Of a stretch of 9,158 bases of DNA, positions 9,021 through 9,158 are shown one piece after another. Every line of letters starts with the position of its first letter. Within the stretch, counting starts at the first letter, position 1. This DNA is from Erythrobacter sp. (GTDB lineage Bacteria; Pseudomonadota; Alphaproteobacteria; Sphingomonadales; Sphingomonadaceae). The stretch covers positions 1 through 9,158 of the forward strand of contig JABSPI010000049.1 of NCBI GenBank assembly GCA_013214365.1, written 5' to 3'. The position numbers and the translations under genes were made by a program. The notes under the pieces were generated by a model, which saw only the letters and a program-made list of their open reading frames with translations, ran no database searches and was not told the DNA's origin.

Positions 9021-9158
9021 CTAGAATTTTCCGCGCAAAATGAACGAATAGCGTCGGTCATTGCGGAAATAATTTCGCGGCGTTTGCAAGCCCGCCTCAT
9101 TCGCGCTCTGCGTGGTTTCGGTGATGTCATCAGCCAGGTTCACCGCTTGGACGCCGAC
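9021..9158 (-). CDS. TonB-dependent receptor, C-terminal 45 residues only
   Basis: On the minus strand an open frame runs from the window edge to TAG (complement of 9021-9023). The 45 visible residues end in TPRNYFRNDRRYSFILRGKF. A closing beta-strand with alternating aromatic/hydrophobic residues and a C-terminal phenylalanine, after a Tyr/Arg-rich turn, is typical of outer-membrane barrels assembled by BAM, and the wording matches the tails of sphingomonad TonB-dependent receptors. The role would be energised uptake of a bulky substrate across the outer membrane. The plug domain and TonB box lie outside the window, so the assignment rests on the tail and on the neighbouring symporter. Any other outer-membrane barrel is the main alternative. 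Confidence 0.75.
   Translation of the reverse strand, partial: VGVQAVNLADDITETTQSANEAGLQTPRNYFRNDRRYSFILRGKF

Overview
The window looks like a chromosome segment of an aerobic, probably marine alphaproteobacterium of the Erythrobacter/Porphyrobacter group (Erythrobacteraceae, Sphingomonadales). The reasons are a GC-rich composition, a propionyl-CoA synthase next to a bifunctional malonyl-CoA reductase (a pair known from that group besides the Chloroflexales), and a TonB-dependent receptor of sphingomonad style beside a vSGLT-like sodium/sugar symporter. The placement rests on gene content and recalled family knowledge, not on a search.

Left two thirds (1-7154, + strand): two very large genes overlapping by 4 bp (ATGA). 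The first, cut by the left edge, is the C-terminal ~1157 residues of propionyl-CoA synthase (end of the acyl-CoA synthetase domain, a complete enoyl-CoA hydratase domain, a complete enoyl-CoA reductase domain). The second is a complete 1227-residue bifunctional malonyl-CoA reductase built of two SDR tandems. Together they would turn malonyl-CoA into propionyl-CoA through malonate semialdehyde, free 3-hydroxypropionate, 3-hydroxypropionyl-CoA and acryloyl-CoA. This is the reductive core of the 3-hydroxypropionate CO2-fixation cycle. No other gene of that cycle is in the window.

Convergent gap (7155-7333, 179 bp): mainly a perfect 15-bp hairpin with a U-tract readable only on the minus strand, which best fits the terminator of the transporter gene on the right. 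No gene is seen in the gap.

Right third (7334-9158, - strand): a complete 527-residue sodium:solute symporter resembling Vibrio sodium/galactose transporter vSGLT, and upstream of it the last 45 codons of what looks like a TonB-dependent receptor. The 97 bp between them hold two hairpins, one a strong GC-rich hairpin flanked by A/T tracts that ends only 30 bp before the symporter start. The pair looks like an outer- and inner-membrane sugar uptake set in which the downstream gene may be lowered by partial termination.

Overall, an inorganic-carbon / 3-hydroxypropionate module lies tail to tail with an organic-substrate uptake module, which suits a mixotroph. The enzymes belong to described families. 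The open points are the physiological role of the enzyme pair in this lineage and the control of the transporter.
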